This document shows positions 23,900 to 28,099 of a DNA stretch of 28,099 nucleotides, in pieces. Each line of letters starts with the position of its first letter. Position 1 is the stretch's first letter. The position numbers and the translations under genes are program-made. Under the pieces are notes generated by a model. It saw nothing but the letters and a program-made list of their open reading frames with translations. It made no database searches and was not told the DNA's origin. The stretch comes from Smittium mucronatum (Eukaryota; Kickxellomycota; Harpellomycetes; Harpellales; Legeriomycetaceae), in NCBI GenBank assembly GCA_001953115.1, contig LSSL01005332.1, positions 1 to 28,099 of the forward strand, in the 5' to 3' direction.

Positions 23900-25289
23900 T
23901 TATACTGAATGATAAATAAATTTTAATCCATATATTAATTATTTTTTTTAGAGCTCAAAAAAATTAAAAAATTATTTATGATAAATATATTTAGATTTTT
24001 TATATCCCAAAAACCATTATTATTTAGCTTTATATAAAATACTATTAATTACCTAAAATAGCCAATAAATTTGAATCATTGTAAAATATCTTAACTTTTC
24101 CGAGGTTAAACGTATTTAATTCATTAAATTATAATTTAATCAGGTTATGAATAAAGAAATTTTACACTAGGATTTATAGATGTAATTAATCCCAATTTTC
24201 GAATTGTAAATATGTAGATATAAACGAAATTTATTGAATTTTTTTTTTTAATTTCGACTATTTTAATTTATGACTCTATTTTTATTTTCCAATATAATAA
24301 AATTGATATTTATTCTTACAATATTGTCAAATCCTTTTATTGATTTTATTATTTCAAAATTTTGTATTATATTCGATTTTTATGATATATAAAATGAAAA
24401 ATTATTAATATAATATGGAAAAAAATCAAATAGACATATTACTAATTATTTAAAATTAAATAAAAATACGTAAATTTTATTTTAAATTATATATAAAAAT
24501 AAAAAAAAAAATAATAATCCTTTGACATATAATACAGAATGTCTTATTTTCAAATTTTCAAATTTTAATTTTTTTTTACTGTAAATAAATATAAGAAAAA
24601 CAAAATAAATTTAGATATAGATTTATTTATTTATTTTTTTTATAATTAAAAATCACTATTTAAATTTAACATTCACTCATTCGGTATTTTTTATTTAAAA
24701 AAAATACATAAACCTAATAAAATATAATCTTATATATTTAAAATTATTCATTTTGATTATATATAGAATTCTGAGTTTTATTATTTATTTTTTTCTATTA
24801 ATTTAAATTTATTTAATAAAAAGATATTAATTTTTATTACATTAATCATAATTTGAAAAAATGGTGATTTTTTTGACATTTATAATCATAATAAACGCTT
24901 TTTTATATTAAAAATTTCAATTAAGAAATATCATTCATTAAAAAAGCTAAGAAATAATCTTAATCAAATTTACATTGTAGATAAATAAGATATAAAGATA
25001 GTAATAATGTGATTCATACTCACATTTGTTAATTTTTTTTTTTATATATTGGAAATAAGATCTCGTTTAAAATAGTTATGTTATACTTAGAACCGTAAAA
25101 AACTAGTAATGAATCTATTTGTATAATTTAAATATTTAGAATAATTTATATTATCGATTTAACTTCAATTATCAGACAAATGAATCTTTTTTAAAGGTCA
25201 GGGTTGGTCATTAATAATTTTTATTTTTTTGCTAGAAGCTAATTGGTTTTTACAAATTGATTTTTATTAAAAATGTTCCTTGAAATTTT
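23900..25289. other. AT-rich DNA, no recognisable gene
   Basis: Nothing assignable. The first few hundred bases could hold the upstream part of the mariner relic on the minus strand, but no catalytic motif is visible. Confidence 0.45.
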
Positions 25290-25617
25290 TTTATAATGAT
25301 ATAATCTCTTATTAGTTTCAGATTATTTTTAGGCAAATTGGTACATCTTGAACTTAGTTAATTTGTCTTAATTGATGCTTTTTCTAACAAGGATACCTTG
25401 TATAATTATTGACAATCATTGAAAGTAGATAAAATTACGAAAATAGCTATTTGATATCAATAAAAAAAAATTTAGCAAACGAGATTCTGGGAATTTTTGT
25501 AATATGTGAGTAAGAGGTTTTATATCTTTTCATAATATAAAATTTTTGTAAATTAAAAATAGTTTCGTCTATTAATGTTCAAGTATCTTGGATGAGAGTT
25601 AAATCAAAATGAAAATC
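25290..25617 (-). pseudogene. decayed Ty1/copia-type integrase core
   Basis: On the minus strand, IDIK-stop-LF (from the GAT at 25456-25458) matches the copia integrase string xDxxGPF, with P to L by CCA-to-CTA. Soon after, YLLSMIVNNYTRYP (NNYTRY at 25410-25393) matches YFLTIVDDYSRYTW, with both catalytic-site aspartates read as N through G-to-A. One frame on, VRKSIN-stop-DKLTKFKMY (about 25,388-25,333) matches the following KKKSEVFEKFKEFKAL segment. Upstream, a 25-codon open stretch with KRYKTSYSHITKIPRISF stands where the zinc-finger-proximal part of the domain would be. I saw no LTRs, primer-binding site, gag or reverse transcriptase around it. It is an isolated dead fragment. Confidence 0.45.
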
Positions 25618-26809
25618 TTAATTGCTCTGTTAAATAATAAAAATAATAGTAGATTGAAAATTTAATCAGAAGATTAATGAAATTCTAATTTGAAAAATTT
25701 CGACTACTGCATAACAATAATTAATAAATTTTTTACAGATAATTAAAGAACATATTAAATAAAATTTATGAAATAATTTTTCCCGAAGAAATGTTTGAAT
25801 ATACATTATAAAATTTTAACTATTTCAAATTTTTTTAAAAAATAATAAATTTCCTGATTTTAAAATTAGGATGCTTGTAAATTTCATTTTGCCTATAATT
25901 TTTGAAAATTTTTTTTTGAACACGTTGCAAATCGCAAATATTAAAACTATTTTTTTTTTATCTTTGGTTAAAATAATGCTTATAATTAATGAATAAATAC
26001 TTATTTATTTTTTGAACAATTAGGATATGAATTATTTTTTATTAAAAAAAAAAATTTTTTTTAGTATTTTTTTCATATTTTTCAGCAAAATAAATTTAAT
26101 CTATTCTCAAACTAATTTAAACTTATGTTATATATTATAAATTTGAGTTACTTCTAATATGATATAACTTAATCATGAATTTTATATAAAGTTATTAAAA
26201 TATAATAAAATTTAATTTGGATTAGAAATTTAAAAATATTTCTGTTTCTTAAGATTTTATTTTAAATTTTATTTCTGAAAATTGATAATTATTTTGCAAA
26301 TTTCTTTCTAAAATCACCGAAATTAGAAGAAATCACAATAACTATAGCTTTATGGATATAGTGTTGTAAGCGGTTAAGAAAATTATATGGAAGCGATTCC
26401 TTTTACAGGGTTCTGAAATTTTAACATTTAATTTGAGTTATGTGAATTTATCTGTGATTATATTGAATATTCAGAAATCCAAGAGTATTTGATATAAATT
26501 GTGAGAGGGTAATAAAATAGATTGAAATTTATTTTGTGATAAATATAATAAAAAAATAAAAAAAATGAACTAGATTAATTTAAACTTTAGCCATAATAAA
26601 ATTATCGTAAAGATGATACTCAATTATAAAAAATTTAATTATATAATTACTATCCATAATAACCTGTAAATAACAATAAAGATAGAAATTAAAATGATTG
26701 AAATCAGATAAAAAAATTCTAAAAAAAATCAATTTGGAGCTTGCATATATAAAATCTATTTGTAGAAGTGGGACTTGGCGACAAAGATGACTATCAAAAA
26801 AAATTTTCT

Positions 26810-26833
26810 GGTTAGTCGTTCGAACAAGTAACC
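26810..26833. repeat. 24-bp near-palindrome centred on GTTCGAAC
   Basis: GGTTA...TAACC arms surround a perfect GTTCGAAC core, with 20 of 24 positions symmetric. It is unusually G+C-rich for this DNA. The GTTCGA string recalls a tRNA B box, but no tRNA fold surrounds it. Confidence 0.5.
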
Positions 26834-26849
26834 AAAAACTAGGAAGTAT

Positions 26850-26861
26850 CCCCCCCCCCCC
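26850..26861 (+). repeat. run of 12 cytosines
   Basis: The longest G/C homopolymer in the window, in DNA where C is rare. It lies 17 bp after the near-palindrome. Such runs arise by slippage or mark assembly or sequencing problems. Confidence 0.9.
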
Positions 26862-27261
26862 AAATTTTTTAGTAGGGTTTTTTTTTGCATGACTCGTTTT
26901 TATATGAAATCTTTTTTAATTTATCTTATTATTACTTGATAAACAGCGGAAACTTCTCAAAAGAAAAATTACTGAATTATTGCATCAAATAAAGAAAAAA
27001 AAATTCATAAATAGTAACATAAAATACTAGCTAAGTGAAAAAAAAAACTTGGTAATTGGAAGAAAATATTTTCACGAAATATATTAAAAATTGGATATAT
27101 ATAATGGGTAATTAAATGTATACTATGAAAGTCATATTTAAAAAATCGAAGAAGAAATTCATCACTGATTGAATTTGCTTTTGAGATTTCTATTATGATT
27201 GCACATTAAACTTTTTTAAGATTTCTATTGAATTATGAACTTGTTTTTATAATTTAATGCC

Positions 27262-27291
27262 AATATTATTATTAATATTAATAATAATATT
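27262..27291. repeat. perfect 30-bp AT palindrome
   Basis: An (ATT)n stretch turns into (AAT)n at its centre, so the sequence equals its own reverse complement over 30 bp. Low-complexity composition is enough to explain it, though it could extrude a cruciform. Confidence 0.8.
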
Positions 27292-27554
27292 TTCTTTTTA
27301 TTTTTCAAATATAAAATATAATTCTAAGAAATACAGGGCGAGGTATAAAAAATATTAGATACTACTTCTATGCCCCTTTGTTACAGGGTCTTTAGAGTAT
27401 TAAATAGATTTATCAGTACTGAGGATAACATTATTTTCAATAAATTTCAGTCTATTCACTACTGTTTTTTCCATATAATTTTTACTGATGTCAAAATTCT
27501 AAAAAATTCGTTTATAAGTAAGAGTACTTTATAAAAATTAAAGAAAATATATGA

Positions 27555-27964
27555 GCGAATAGGATAGCTTTGGATATTATATGGCAATATGTTCCCGAAA
27601 AAAACTGAAAAAGAAAAAAAAAAGAAAAAAAAATGAATGAGGTAAATCTTTTACAAAGAAGTTTTAGAAAGAAGATGATCTTTCATGAATTTTTAATGTG
27701 AAAACACAAAGGAAGATACGCCATTGGGATGAACTTTAACAAACAAAGACCTCACTTGTATATAAAAAGCTGCTCTTGGTTTGGCAAAAAGAAGGACACC
27801 GAGAAATTTTATTAAAAAAAAAAAAAAAGTTCTGAGAGTCAATCAATTTAAAAAAAACAATACTTTCTTTAGTTAAAAAATATTCGTTAAAGAAATACCT
27901 AACTAAATTCAGTAAAAATTTCACATCTAATTGCCGATTATCTTTTTTTACTTCATTCATATAA
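27555..27964 (+). pseudogene. coding-like relic, possibly the N-terminal helix-turn-helix part of a mariner-type transposase
   Basis: A + frame from 27555 runs 87 codons to a TAA at 27813-27815, interrupted by TGA twice. It passes an A-rich Lys/Glu tract and an ATG at 27633. RKKMIFHEFLM, GMNFNK and SCSWFGKKKDTEKF follow the first helix-turn-helix of mariner (xxxLxEFxxGxxAxEAxRNINxAFG...CxRWFxKFxxGD) loosely. After an A15 run (27814-27828), which shifts the frame by one, a second stretch to 27962 contains TILSLVKKYSLKKYLTKF. It resembles the second helix-turn-helix (LxxLIxENPxLTxxELAxxL), with E-to-K changes by G-to-A. The catalytic part would lie beyond the window. A 74-codon ATG frame on the opposite strand (27960-27736) overlaps and is judged a shadow. 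Confidence is modest because the helix-turn-helix pattern is loose. Confidence 0.3.
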
Positions 27965-28099
27965 TTAAATCACTAGTTTACATTTTTTAAAAACTAGCGA
28001 AAAGAAAATAGAATTTACAAAATTATATAAACAAAAAAAAACTAAAAATTAACAAAAGAAAAAAAAAATGAAATAAACCATATAAGTTCATTAGAAGAA
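27965..28099. other. AT-rich end of window with a small hairpin
   Basis: CTAGTTT (27973-27979) pairs with AAACTAG (27991-27997) around an 11-base loop. Poly-A tracts follow. No gene seen. Confidence 0.5.

Larger units (their letters stand above)
25618..27554. other. AT-rich DNA with a few G+C-richer, unassigned patches
   Basis: Coding-like but unassignable stretches occur at about 26,281-26,425 (+ strand) and 26,330-26,515 (minus strand, about 69 codons with three stops), and around 26,730-26,850 in several frames. They may be further transposon relics. A C12 run, a near-palindrome and an AT palindrome are listed separately. Confidence 0.4.

Noticed and set aside
27736..27960. 74-codon ATG-started minus frame
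   Set aside because: It overlaps a + strand frame with more convincing codon content and depends on a long T run read as phenylalanines.
1..28099. Alternative genetic code (stop codons read as amino acids, as in ciliates)
   Set aside because: In the relics, TAA, TAG and TGA fall at positions expected to be many different residues and are mixed with frameshifts. That is decay, not reassignment.
1..28099. Organelle genome, very AT-rich virus or endosymbiont
   Set aside because: Such genomes are gene-dense. Here there are no intact genes, rRNAs or tRNAs, and the relics are of nuclear transposons and a eukaryotic-type polymerase subunit.

Overview
This window looks like nuclear DNA from a eukaryote with an extremely AT-rich genome (sampled lines run at about 13-17% G+C). 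The organism cannot be named from it. Very AT-rich parasites, anaerobic fungi and some invertebrates would all fit. I see no intact protein gene, no tRNA, no rRNA and no CRISPR. In DNA of this composition, open frames of 60-80 codons are expected by chance, so I looked instead for family motifs that keep their order and spacing across frameshifts and stops. Read that way, the window is a graveyard of decayed transposons plus one decayed cellular gene.

Layout. Positions 1-309 are a sharply bounded island of near-normal G+C with four possible short stem-loops and one open frame, which I do not recognise. From 310 to about 8.9 kb I see only AT-rich DNA. At 8.94-9.62 kb (minus strand) lie C-terminal motifs of a second-largest RNA polymerase subunit (RPB2 family). 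At 9,627-20,830 sits an 11.2-kb unit with 228-bp inverted ends (about 82% identical) flanked by nearly matching 9-bp direct repeats. It carries a dead Mutator-like (MULE) transposase at 15.67-17.06 kb. Nested in it is a much younger 1,378-bp foldback structure with 437-bp arms, 98.4% identical. At 20.94-22.74 kb (minus strand) lie the N-terminal and middle motifs of the same polymerase-subunit family. From 22.7 kb to the end there is AT-rich DNA with a mariner C-terminal relic, a Ty1/copia integrase relic and a mariner-like helix-turn-helix relic.

How it fits together. The simplest reading is that a Mutator-like element inserted into a copy of an RNA polymerase subunit gene (the motifs look most like Pol III RPC2) and split it. 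Both then decayed under strong C-to-T/G-to-A pressure. The evidence is the motif order on both sides of the element, a motif spacing that approaches the family's usual distance once the element is ignored, and 9-bp flanking repeats matching at 8 of 9 positions. Later the foldback element landed just inside the left end. All homology calls were made by eye and need a profile search.
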